Below, piece by piece: positions 49,408-58,933 of a stretch of 64,000 nt of DNA. Position 1 is the stretch's first letter. Each line of letters starts with the position of its first letter. Source of the DNA: Symbiodinium natans (lineage: Eukaryota; Sar; Dinophyceae; Suessiales; Symbiodiniaceae); NCBI GenBank assembly GCA_905221605.1, contig CAJNDS010001879.1, positions 62,001-126,000 on the forward strand. The letters run 5' to 3'. The position numbers were made by a program, and so were the translations under genes. The notes beneath the pieces are model-generated. The model saw only the letters and a program-made list of their open reading frames with translations, was not told where the DNA came from and did not search any database.

Positions 49408-49875
49408 GCTGGGGGCCAAGTGTGGGCGACAGCGACAATGAGACTCCAGGGAGCCAGCGGCCAAGGCTTAGTTGTTAGGGTTTAGGGTTTAGTGGTTAGG
49501 GTTTAGGGTTTAGGGTTTAGGGTTTGGGAGTTAGGGTTTAGGGTTTAGTGTTTGAGGCTCAGGGTTTTTGCAAGTGCTCAAGTAACGTCTCGCGCCGGCT
49601 GCGCAGGTTTTGTTTGCGGAGGCTCTCCACAGAAACCAAAGCCTGCGCGCCGGTTCTTGCGCGAGTTTGTGCGCAGCTTTCCTTTCGCTGAGCACCAGAT
49701 CTTCTTCACGGCTTTGAGAGGGTTTGTGGGCTTCAGGGCTGGGGTTGACGGTTTAGGATTTAGGGTCTAGGGTTTAGGGTTTAGGGTTTAGGGTTTAGGG
49801 TTTCGGGTTTTTCGTTGTGCGATCTTTTGGGTTCATCCCACGACCCCGCTGTGGGTCTCTGTTAGCTGCATTCCT

Positions 49876-49997
49876 GCTGCGACTTGGGATGCTCCCCCTT
49901 GTGCTAACAGTCCTTGGTACGGATTATGATAGGGGGTACGATAATAATCCCTAACTAAGGACTGCTGGTATAAGGGGGAACATCCCAAGTTGCGACG
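49876..49997. mobile_element. Family G TIR element, copy 2
   Basis: Left CTGCGACTTGGGATGCTCCC, right GGGAACATCCCAAGTTGCGA. Inner inverted repeats AACAGTCCTTGGTACGGATT and AATCCCTAACTAAGGACTGC as in 26001-26176. 122 bp. A downstream 27-base segment (50092-50118, RMTIVTLNL, donor GTAGCA) may be an exon. Confidence 0.7.
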
Positions 49998-50621
49998 ATT
50001 ATTATACATCGCAGTACTAGGATGGGGAGCTCTTCAGTTGGGCTCGTGTTCAGGAACTTGGGTTAGACTACGAGCCCGGGGGTTTTGCAGAGAATGACGA
50101 TCGTCACCCTGAATCTGGTAGCATAGCTTTCTGTTCCTTCACGACAATCGAGAAAGTGCTCTTGCGTATCGGGTTTAGGGTTTGGGGTTTAGGGTTTGGA
50201 CACCCTAAAACCTGAACTCTAAACCGGGGTTTAGAGTTTCAGGTTTTGGGGTTTCGGTGCTTGTGAAAGGCCATGCAGACACTTTATAGAATCGCTCAGG
50301 GCCTTCATGCTTAATGTGTTTGGCTTGGTTCAGGCCTGGCTTTCGGCAGCTTACCTACTAGGCCCAAACCCTAAACCTTAAACCCCAAACCCTAAACCCT
50401 CGAGATAATTTGTATTTTCCCTTGCTGGGTTTAAGAGGACCATGTTCAGGAATTCAGAGAGTTTTAAGGGTCATCCTAGCTTATGGTAAGATACATCGTG
50501 CCATACCTTACCCGCTCTACTTATAGTAGAGCTTGAGGAATTTGCTGAACCCTAAAGCCTAAACCTGATGTCCGCCTCCCTGGGGAATGGCCAATCTTCC
50601 GCGAGTACTAATTCGATGCAG

Positions 50622-50674
50622 TCTGGCATTTGGATGTTCCTTCTCGGATGCCAACAGGGCCCCTCTTCCCTTGA
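50622..50674 (+). CDS. Candidate terminal exon
   Basis: Acceptor AATTCGATGCAG. Reads WHLDVPSRMPTGPLFP and ends TGA. Weak evidence. 50680-51480 is comparatively AT-rich unique sequence without a supported gene. Confidence 0.3.
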
Positions 50675-51500
50675 CAGCAGGATTGGATGAACCTATAAGC
50701 CCAACGAGGTTTCGGTTTAGGGTTTAGGGCAGTTGTACATGTGTGTCCACCAAACGAGTATCGTAGCCAATGACATAAGACCTGTGTCCAACACGAAATA
50801 TCAATCCAAGGATACAAAAGAACCAATAAACTCATACAGTCTCTTTTGACATATACCTCCCCTTTATTCTGTGGGACCACTAAAAGTATTCCGTACCTGA
50901 ATCTCCAAAGAACTTGTTTTGCGAAGTGCGACTCGTGCCAATTTTCCGGGTTGTGTCCTATATACATCAGAGAAGCGTGTTGAAACGAAGATCCTTAAAC
51001 TTGTTTTCAGACCATTACATGCTTTTAGCATCGGAATGATGAGATTTCAAGTGCAGTAACACATTCAAGTGCTGAACTCTTCCTCATGACGGGAGCGCGT
51101 TGAATTGGATGCTGTTCTTCTTTAATTTGATTTGATGTTTTTTCTCATGTTATGATGTGCAGAAGCACATTATGATGTGCGGCACTTTCTAGAGTTGCAT
51201 TGTTGAATTGAAGTGCTGAATACTAGGATTGAGCTGTGCATCACGTCGAAGAACCAAAGCTGGGGCAGAGCTAGATTTTTTGTGTGCCCTTCCGGTCCCT
51301 ATTTAAGTATACACAATGACCTCCCAAAACCCTATTCTAATTATCCAGGCCCCTCTAGGACATGCTTGCATGCCCTCGACCCAAAAGCCAAACCCTAAAC
51401 CTAACCGAAACCCCATGCTGTGCATTATTTAATATATAATATCATACATAATGTATAGTATGTATAGTCTTCTAGTGTACTTTCTTCAATGTCTAACGAG

Positions 51501-51569
51501 ATGGCGCTGCTAGGGACAGCGCCGGGCCCCATCGCCAAGAAGGGCTGGCGCACGGGCGCACGAAGCTAA
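51501..51569 (+). CDS. Candidate terminal (or single) exon
   Basis: Directly after GTCTAACGAG it reads MALLGTAPGPIAKKGWRTGA, RS and stop. Gly/Lys-rich, basic end. It is either a 22-residue ORF or the last exon of an unseen gene. Confidence 0.3.
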   Translation: MALLGTAPGPIAKKGWRTGARS

Positions 51570-51967
51570 AATGCCCAAGTCCCAAACACAGCGCATCTGA
51601 AGAATCCGACATGGGTTTAGGGTTTAAGGCTTTGGCGTTTAGGGTTTAGGGTTTAGGGATGCTCATACCACAAAGCAGCTGCATGACAGGAGAGTACGAG
51701 AAAGTTCTTTTGTAAGCCTCCAAGCTTCTTTACAGCAGGAGCTTCGTAAGACCCCCAGAAGGGACCCTTAATCTTATTCCCTTATATAACCCTATATACC
51801 TTCTGTAGTCCCTGCCTAATTAAGTAGTTCCCCAGAACCCCTAAATAACCCTTTAAGGTCCCCCTTTAGTCCGTTGAGGAACAGGGGCTCTGTAAGACGC
51901 CACCTGGGCTGAAAGTGCGCCAGGTGGAGTACACAGCGCGTGCGTGTGCGTGCGAGCCGGTCGTTCT

Positions 51968-52090
51968 GACGGTTTAGCTACTACTTGCCTAAGCACCCCC
52001 CCCCCCCCAAAAAAAAAAAAAAAAAAAGGAAAAATGTTCTGCCTTGTAAGGGCACTATTTGATTTTTTGGGGTTCTTCAGCAAACAGGAG
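51968..52090. mobile_element. Family D element with C14-A21 core
   Basis: Left CGGTTTAGCTACTACTTGCC then TAAGC, right GGGGTTCTTCAGCAAACAG. Core of about 14 C then about 22 A, then TTGTAAGGGCACTATTTG. One of the cleanest poly-C/poly-A copies. Confidence 0.6.
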
Positions 52091-52094
52091 ATAT

Positions 52095-53330
52095 TGGTCC
52101 AGAGGGGCCTTGTTTCGGACTGCGGGGTTACGATGGCCTAAGATGTGACAGATCTCAGCTTAACCCTATTAGGGGTCGTGGGTGTTAAGGATTGTTTGCC
52201 ACCATGAGCTTCTTGACGAGCCTTACTTAGGGTTATTGGTAGTCCTCATGCATTCAGCTCAGAATATGGGTTCCCGTACTTGTAGCTTTGCAACTACAAA
52301 TCCTAAGACCTAGATTGAAAGAAGTCTTCGTTTGGGCACCTGAGTGATGCTGCAGAGTCCGTGTCCCAAGCCCTAAGCTCTCACTCTCGCGCTTTCTCTC
52401 TCTCGCTCTCTCTCACACGCACGTGCTGCATCAAGCTTCCGATAGCTTCCCAATGCGCGCAGATGAAGTCTAGTTCTCGTTTTCGCACGGGAGTGTAAAT
52501 ATCTTTGTGAAGATGCATGCCCCGTATCGACGTGTTTAGATGACGGCCTCATGAACGCGATCCGAACTGCTGAAACAACCACTAGAATAACTACCTATCG
52601 GCATGGCCCTCATCTTGATGGACTGGATATGATCGAGCCCTGGCGTAGCTTCGCTGCGACCCAAGAATTGGTCCTTAGAATGGCACCCTCCTACACTCTT
52701 AGTAGTAGAGTAGGTAACCTTTAACCTTTTTGGGTTAATATATTCCCCTTATAATCCCAAAGGTTAACCTTTAAAACCCCTAGGTACTGGACAGCTAAGC
52801 ACTTTACAGGGCTCGGTCCTTCGTGACTGGCGTTGGTCTTGTCAAGATTCCAGGCTGCGTCTACGCACTCACTGGAGTCTCCTCCTCAAATTGACATCTT
52901 TCTACGTTAGCGTCTGCAGAGTGGCTGCCAACTGCACCGGGAGCTGGGTCCCGAGATCTGCTAGGGCGTTGTAGGGTTTAGGGCTACCAGTTCTGCACAC
53001 GCTGCAGCTCCAACCAAGTACTACATAATAGCGCAAGCCACTGCACATTCACAAGACTACCCAGACCCTGCCTAGTTACCCCCCCAAGGAAGTCGCATTC
53101 GGGTCTAGGTAACTCTGCAGGAATATAGGCTGCAATGACAGACTAGCAGTCTGGTACTTGAGTCAGAGGAGTAGACCCAGCATGACAACCTAAAGCCTAA
53201 ACCCTAAACTCTAAATCCTAAACCCTAAACCCTCTCTTTTTTCAAGTCTCGTTAGCCCAGGTTGCCGGGTGAATGTCACCTTTTGCTTTGCGAGTTGGTT
53301 TGCTCGATCTGTTTCTTTAAAAACCACCAG
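52095..53330. other. Unique stretch without a supported gene
   Basis: Nearly free of telomere-type units until 53195. Includes CTCTCTCT at 52390-52415 and scattered dispersed-element pieces (TAGGTAACCTTTAACC at 52710, also at 41545). Only short ORFs on both strands. Confidence 0.5.
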
Positions 53331-53384
53331 GATGTGCATCGCGCGCTGCTCTCCGCAGGAGGGACGCGCTTGAAAAGAGCCGAG
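53331..53384 (+). CDS. Candidate internal exon
   Basis: Acceptor AAAACCACCAG, donor CGAG|GTTGAGGG. Reads DVHRALLSAGGTRLKRAE, protein-like. Followed by TTTAGGG arrays with inserted TTGAGGG units (53385-53475). Partner exons not resolved. Confidence 0.4.
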
Positions 53385-53787
53385 GTTGAGGGTTTAGGGT
53401 TTAGGGTTTAGGGTTTAGGGTTTCGGGTTTAGGGTTTAGGGTTGAGGGTTTAGGGTTCAGGGTTTAGGGTTGAGGGGGCTTCAACCCTCGGACCTAAACC
53501 CTCAAACCCCAAGAGCGAGGGTTCTCAGACCTCAATCCCCCGCACTTGCCGTGTCTGCGAGATCTTAACTAGGTTACTCCTTCGTCTAGTAACAGTAGCC
53601 GCAGCCCAAAAAACCGCTAAGCCCTGAACCCTAAACCCCAAACCCTAACCCTAAACCCGAAACCCTAAACCCCAAACCCTAAACCCTAAACGCAAAACCC
53701 TAAACCCTAAACCCTAAAGCCCTAAACCCTAAACCCTACTATGCCAAGGCTCTCAACCCGAAATTCCTAAGCTCCATAAATTTTAAG

Positions 53788-53835
53788 AATCTCGTGGACC
53801 CAAGAGGCCGCAAACCAGAAAGAGCCAACCATTGA
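53788..53835 (+). CDS. Candidate terminal exon
   Basis: Acceptor TAAATTTTAAG. Reads NLVDPRGRKPERANH and TGA. May end the gene that includes 53331-53384; the phases (0, 0) are compatible. No family recognised. Confidence 0.35.
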   Translation, partial: NLVDPRGRKPERANH

Positions 53836-54048
53836 GCTCCCAAACCCTAAACCCGAAACCCTAAACCCTAAACCCCCAACAGCCCTCGACCCCGGACCCT
53901 ACTACCCAACCTGGCGATGTATTGAACTGCTTGCTCGAGATACCCGAAACCCTTAATCCTCAACCCTCAACCCTCAACCCTAGACCTGAACCCTAAACCC
54001 CTAAACCCCTAAACCCTAAGCCCTAAGCGCCCTGAACGCGGCGCCCAG

Positions 54049-55260
54049 CTCTTTGGCTTCAAGATCCGGGTGCAGAACCCCGAAGGCGCGCGCGCGCGAG
54101 AGGGCTGCTGGAAGAGAGTTTAGGGCTTAGGGTTTCGGGTTTGGGGTTTAGGGTTTCGGGTTTAGGGTTTAGGGTGTGGGGTTTCGGGTTTAGGGTCTTA
54201 GCTTATAGGGCTGGAGGATCCTTACTGTGGCAACGTCTTCAATCTGGCTCTTCAACCCCTTCCGGGTGCTTCGACCAGGGAGGTTTCGAGGGTGTTCCAG
54301 AGGGTCTGTAAGGGGTTTCAGGATTCAGGGCTTACACTGCTGCAGGAGCTTGCGTTGTTTTGCTTACGTGTTTTTGGGCTGCTGATAAACCTTAAGATTC
54401 AAGTTGCATCCAACTCCCCACCCCCGACCCCGCAAGATGGGAGCCTTGTCAGGCCTAGTTGCTTTGTAATTGAAATTGTTGGTGGAAGGGATTGTTCTAC
54501 ACGCCCACAAAGCCTCCAGTGTGCTGCGAAGTCGCACCAGTATCAGGGGCAAACCGATCAGGACGGCGTATGGGGGCGGATGGCACACAGCCTTCGGCAA
54601 AGGCTGTCGAACCCCCCTAGGCTTCGTCGAAACCCTTGGCCTTCGTCGAACCTCCCTCCCGGCCCTTGTGGCCTTCGTCGAACCTCCGGCGTTCACTTAG
54701 CCTTCGTCGAACCCTCGCGTTTTTTTTTCGGGCTTTGTCTTGGCCTTTTGTATCGGCCTTCGTCGAATCCCCTCGCCCTTCGTCGAACCTCCCGGCCTTC
54801 GTCGAACCTTCGCCCGGCCCCCCGGCCTTCGTCGAACTTCGTCTCGGCCCGTTGGTATCCCGAGTCTTCGTCGAAGTTCCCCGGCCATCCTGCTCTTCGG
54901 CCATCCTGATGTGTTTCCCCTTACAGTAGGGTATCGGCATTATGGTCTATGTGGGGAAGTCTTATTAGGGGGGATGAGCATTCTTGTATACAGGAAGCCC
55001 CGCAACTCTACCTACCAGGACCCTCAAAGCAAACCCTAAACCCTAAACCCGAAAGCCAAAACCCTGTAGTCCCTAAACCCGTAACCCTAAACCCTAAACC
55101 CTAAACCCTAAATCCGAAACCCTAAACTAAACTGGTGGGGCGCTGGGCTCGACCAGGCTTCGATCCGAGCCAGATCGCAGGATGGACGCTTTTCACTGCG
55201 GACGTCGGGAGCTCGATGGTTTAGAGTTTAGGGTTTAGGGTCAGGGTGTTTTGCGGTTTT

Positions 55261-55296
<36 letters not shown>

Positions 55297-56630
55297 AGGG
55301 CTTTCGAGGGCTTTTAAAGGTTGTTTTCTTTCAGGGGGGGGGCTTCAGGCACTTCAAGGTTTCTAGGTTCGGGGTTTTAGGGTTTCAGGGGTTTCGGGTT
55401 TCAGTCCAAAGCTAACATCTTGGAGCAGCTACACCCAAACCCCAAGCTACCAAAATAATAGTCCGGAATGGATGGCCAATTCTCTAAATCAGGTCCTTTT
55501 TGGGGGCGCCCTCAATACAAGACAAGGGCTCACATTCTCGCAGGACCCCGAGAAGGGATAATTGTGTAGAGAGCTGACCCTAAATCCTGAACCCTAAGCC
55601 CTAAACCCTAGAACCCTCAACCCTAAACCCTAAACCCTAAACCCTAAACCCTAAACCCTAAACCCTAAACTTAAAACCCTCAGCCCTCAACCCTAAACCC
55701 CAAACCCATGCTGTCATTATACCTAGAAGGAAGGGTGCTCCTGCCCTGGCTTCACCCGAGGCGAGCGAGTATGTGGTCGATGGCACTCCCCAGTCCGCAG
55801 CTGAGCCTTTCTGGGTTTGGGGTTTAGGGTTTAGGGTGTTTAGGGTTGAGGGGTTGAGGGGTTGAGGGGTTGAGGGGTTAGGGTTCAGAGCAAGAGTGAA
55901 ACCCTCAAAAGCCCTTAAAAGCCCTTAAAAGACCTTAAGAGCCCTTAAGAGCCCTCAAAAGCCCTTAAATGCCCTTAAAAGCCCTTAAAAGCCCTTTGAA
56001 GCCCTTAAAAGCCCTAAACCCTAAACCCTAAACCCTAGACCTTAACCCCTAAGCCATGGGAATGCAAGCCCTCTCAGGACGATTCCCTTCACTTCCATGG
56101 ACAGCTCGAGCCTCCGCCCCAGCCTGTGGTTTGGGGCTTGGGGCTTAGGGTTTGGGGTTTAGGGTTTAGGGTCTAGGGATTAGGGCGTCGTTTCCGAGAA
56201 TGGTTTTCGCATTCTGGTAGCTTAATATACGTTCCGGTGACAAGACATCCCGCCTTCCGGGCCCGGCCCCTGGGCCCCTCTGCTCTGGACGTGCCTGCTG
56301 CCGTTTGGCCCTGCTTGCAACCCCCCCACCCTGTTGCTGGGCTGGACCCCCTGCACCCCCTTCTTCTGAACCTGCAGACCCCCTGACCCCCATATTTGGA
56401 ACTGGCGATCATCCGTGACGGAAGGAAGAAGTTTTTGTTGTAAGTAAGCAATTGACTCGAGTTTAGGCCTAAACCCTAAAGGTTTGGGTGGCTTTGCCGC
56501 CTCGGACGGCGTGGGGTGGGAGAAAGGTGTTCGATGGCCCTCCGCAATCGGGCCAGAGCTGCTCTTCGTGCCGCACGAAGCTTTCGGGCTTGTTCCAAAG
56601 CCTAGCCTTCACAGCATCTGCGCCCTATAA
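54049..56630 (+). CDS. Anonymous protein, 3' part in 5 exons
   Basis: Exons 54049-54117 (LFGFKIRVQNPEGARAREGC), 55157-55218 (FDPSQIAGWTLFTADVGSSM), 55761-55814 (ASEYVVDGTPQSAAEPFW), 56078-56125 (DDSLHFHGQLEPPPQP) and 56559-56630 (LLFVPHEAFGLVPKPSLHSI, then CAL, stop TAA). The last four join in phase with GT-AG borders; donors are GTTTAGAG, GTTTGGGG and GTGGTTTGG. One exon between the first and second is probably missing because phases differ. Neutral, soluble-looking, no domain recognised. Introns contain the CGTCGAA minisatellite (54590-54890), a poly-T run (55265-55293) and arrays. Confidence 0.5.
54590..54890. repeat. CCTTCGTCGAACC minisatellite
   Basis: CCTTCGTCGAACC occurs about a dozen times at spacings of 15-50 bases, separated by variable GC-rich filler. 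ORFs on both strands are by-products. Intronic in the model above. Confidence 0.8.
55865..56015. repeat. GCCCTTAAAA decamer repeat
   Basis: About twelve copies of GCCCTTAAAA or GCCCTTAAGA (55905-56012), leading into CCCTAAA units. Another local derivative array. Confidence 0.9.
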
Positions 56631-56908
56631 TTACAGCAAACCCTAAACCCTAAACCCTAAACCCTAAACCCCTAAACCCTAAACCCTACATCCTAAACCC
56701 AAATCTAAGTAAGCAAGCATCAGTAGCAGCCCGCGCAAGCCCGCAGCCGCTTCGTGGAGGCCCTTTTAGCAAGTCTTCGTAGTATCCCTACAGAAACCCC
56801 GTTTCAACCCCCCAAAACCCTACACCCTACACCCTAAACCCTAAACCCTAAACCCTAAACCTTAAACCCGAAGGCTGGGGGATCTACTCCAGCTCGACCT
56901 TGGAAGTC

Positions 56909-58102
56909 ATGGTGAAGGCCCGGGTCTGGAAGTTGGGGGTTTCTTGGCTTTGGGCCTGTGGGTCCCTAAACCCAAAACCCAAAACCCTAAACCCTAAACC
57001 CTAAACCCTGCAACCCTAAAACCCACATGGGGGTTTACGTTAATATAGTCCCCAAAGAGTAGGATTCCCTTAGAATGAGGACCCCAAGAGGGTACCCCCT
57101 TTGCTTAAGAACCACCCCCCAATCAGCACAAAGTGATAATCCGTATATTTCCCTTATAAGGAAGAATGTTTTTGTTTGATTCAGAGTTTTTAAGCAATTC
57201 GTAGCAACCCAAAGGGGTTGTCTGCGGGTTCTCAGCCCCAGATCAGCGACCTCCTCCCCTTCCGGATGACGGAGCGCCGCGCCTGGGTGTGGGGACACCC
57301 AGGATGCTCCCACAAGCCTGTTTGCTTGAGGTTCATGGTGGGGTTTAGGGTTGAGGGTTGAGGGTTTAGGGTTTAGGGTTTAGGGTGTACTTATACGTGT
57401 ACTTATATCCATATTAGGGCACTTAATTACGGGGCTTATAGGTGGATCTATAAGTACAGTCATAAGCCCCGACGTGCTCCGCTGTTTCGGGCGGCGGGTT
57501 CAGGGCTTCGAGGCTATCGTTGTCTTCTTGCCATGGGCTTCTATGATTGAAGGACCCTCAACAACCAACAATATCCGAAACCCTGGAATCTACGGGACAT
57601 GCGGAGTCTGGGGTGCCGGGTTCCTTCAAAGGAAGTTCCCTTTAGACAAGATTATTGCAGAGGAAGCTGGAGCGGGGACTTGTAGAAGGAGCGCCTCGGG
57701 GCTCAGACGATTAGGTAGGAGTCTTGTCCTTGCGTGGACGAGCTTCCGAGATTCTAAGCCAGCCCACTGCTCCCCGCGAAGCCCTAAACCCCAAACCCGC
57801 AAACCTTAACCCTACTTCCTAAACCCTAAACCCTATACCGTTACATAGTTTTATGGGAAGATGATTGCATATTAGTGGAGTGGGTGGGTGGAGGTTGGGG
57901 GGGGACTCTTAAACCTGATCCTTTTTTCTTTGGGGGGACGAGATTCCCTAAACCCGAGGCCCGAAGACCGAAACCCAGTTTGTTTCTGCACGGAAGGTCC
58001 GTGGTGATCAGCAATCACCCGATTGGCGATACTGGCTTCATTCGCTTCCGTGCCCCTGAGGGGTATGCCGGGCGCCCACTGCCTCGTCACCCTAAGCTGT
58101 AA
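56909..58102 (+). CDS. Anonymous small membrane-like protein, 4 exons (101 aa model)
   Basis: Exons 56909-56938 (MVKARVWKLG), 57242-57286 (ISDLLPFRMTERRAW), 57513-57619 (AIVVFLPWASMIEGPSTTNN, NIRNPGIYGTCGVWGAG) and 57979-58102 (LFLHGRSVVISNHPIGDTGF, RFRAPEGYAGRPLPRHPKL, stop TAA). All GT-AG; phases agree and the total is 102 codons. The start lies 17 bases after acceptor CTACTCCAG. AIVVFLPWASMI may be a membrane segment. The last exon is the best supported. Introns carry family L/D (57030-57200) and a truncated family A element (57324). No family recognised. Confidence 0.55.
57324..57468. mobile_element. Family A element, truncated, with TTTAGGG inside
   Basis: Left GCTTGAGGTTCATGG followed at once by TTTAGGG/TTGAGGG units, then the family interior GTACTTATACGTGTACTTAT and ATATTAGGGCACTTAATTAC. 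The right inverted end is missing. It lies in intron 2 of the 56909 gene. Second example of an array within family A. Confidence 0.6.
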
Positions 58103-58574
58103 ATCCAAACCCAAACTCTGAACCATAAACCCCAAACCCTAAACCCCTGCGTAGTTAGGAGGGCCTATGAGAGTGGGCTGTGCGCGGGCGGAGTTGAAGA
58201 AGGCAGAGAGCAGATCCCTTTCACAACTCAACGAGGGTTCTCAAGACTTGAACCCTAAACCCTAAACCCTAATTAAACCCTAAACCCTAAACCCTAAACC
58301 CTAAACCCTAAACCCTAAACCCTAAACCCTAAACCCTAAACCCTTAAACCCTTAAACCTGACCGTCGCCTCAAAGGTTACTGGCGCCTTATGTTTGTTCG
58401 TGGCCCCCTTTCACCATAGTGGTATGGAGTTTGTCTGGTAATGTAATATGCAAATCCAATGATATTTTTTATATACTAAGAAAGAAGGACATGTACTAAA
58501 TGCACCCTAGTAACTTACAAAAGTATTGATGTATCGCAGGCTGGGTGATGTAAATTGCAGCTCCCTTCGGTGTC

Positions 58575-58827
58575 ATGGCTCTGAAGGTCTGGAACTTCGA
58601 TGACACGGAGTTTGTCTACCAAACGCTCGCCAACACGCCGGTAGGCAAAGTGATCTCCCTTAGTTTGATGCTTGCAGTTGGCATGCTCTGTCACATGTTG
58701 ACCGAAATGGTGAGTTCTCTAAATCCTTGTCCCCCTTTCGGGTACCCCAAATATTAGGGGCCGCCTTATGATAAGGTACCCAAGTAACGGCCCCCAATTT
58801 TTCGAGAACTTCCCAAATGAAGCCTAG
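58575..58827 (+). CDS. 51-residue single-span membrane protein, 2 exons
   Basis: Exon 1 58575-58709 reads MALKVWNFDDTEFVYQTLAN, TPVGKVISLSLMLAVGMLCH, MLTEM, with consensus donor ATG|GTGAGT. Exon 2 58807-58827 reads NFPNEA and TAG. The start is 14 bases after acceptor TAAATTGCAG, as for trans-splicing. VISLSLMLAVGMLCHML is one hydrophobic span; the N-terminal part is acidic. The 97-bp intron has inverted ends (GTTCTCTAAATCC / TTTTTCGAGAAC). The gene ends 106 bp before the next start codon, very tight. I do not recognise the family; a small organelle membrane subunit is one possibility, unproven. Confidence 0.6.
58710..58806 (+). mobile_element. Intron with inverted ends, possible introner
   Basis: Left GTGAGTTCTCTAAATCCTTG, right CCCCCAATTTTTCGAGAAC. 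Inner GGTACCCC and AAGGTACCC also recur. 97 bp. Similar left motif (ATTCTCTAAATCAGGTCC) at 55480. Confidence 0.45.
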
Positions 58828-58933
58828 GGCATGGAGAGTGGCCGCGCGGGCCCCACACTCCGGCTCCCGTGTGCTGCGTAGGACAAACGCGCAACGCACC
58901 CTGTCGCCTCCAGCATCTCGCGCCTCCGACGCC

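Noticed and set aside
54292-54940. 205-codon + ORF and overlapping - ORFs with FVEPS / STKA repeats
   Set aside because: Product of the CCTTCGTCGAACC minisatellite; open on both strands.
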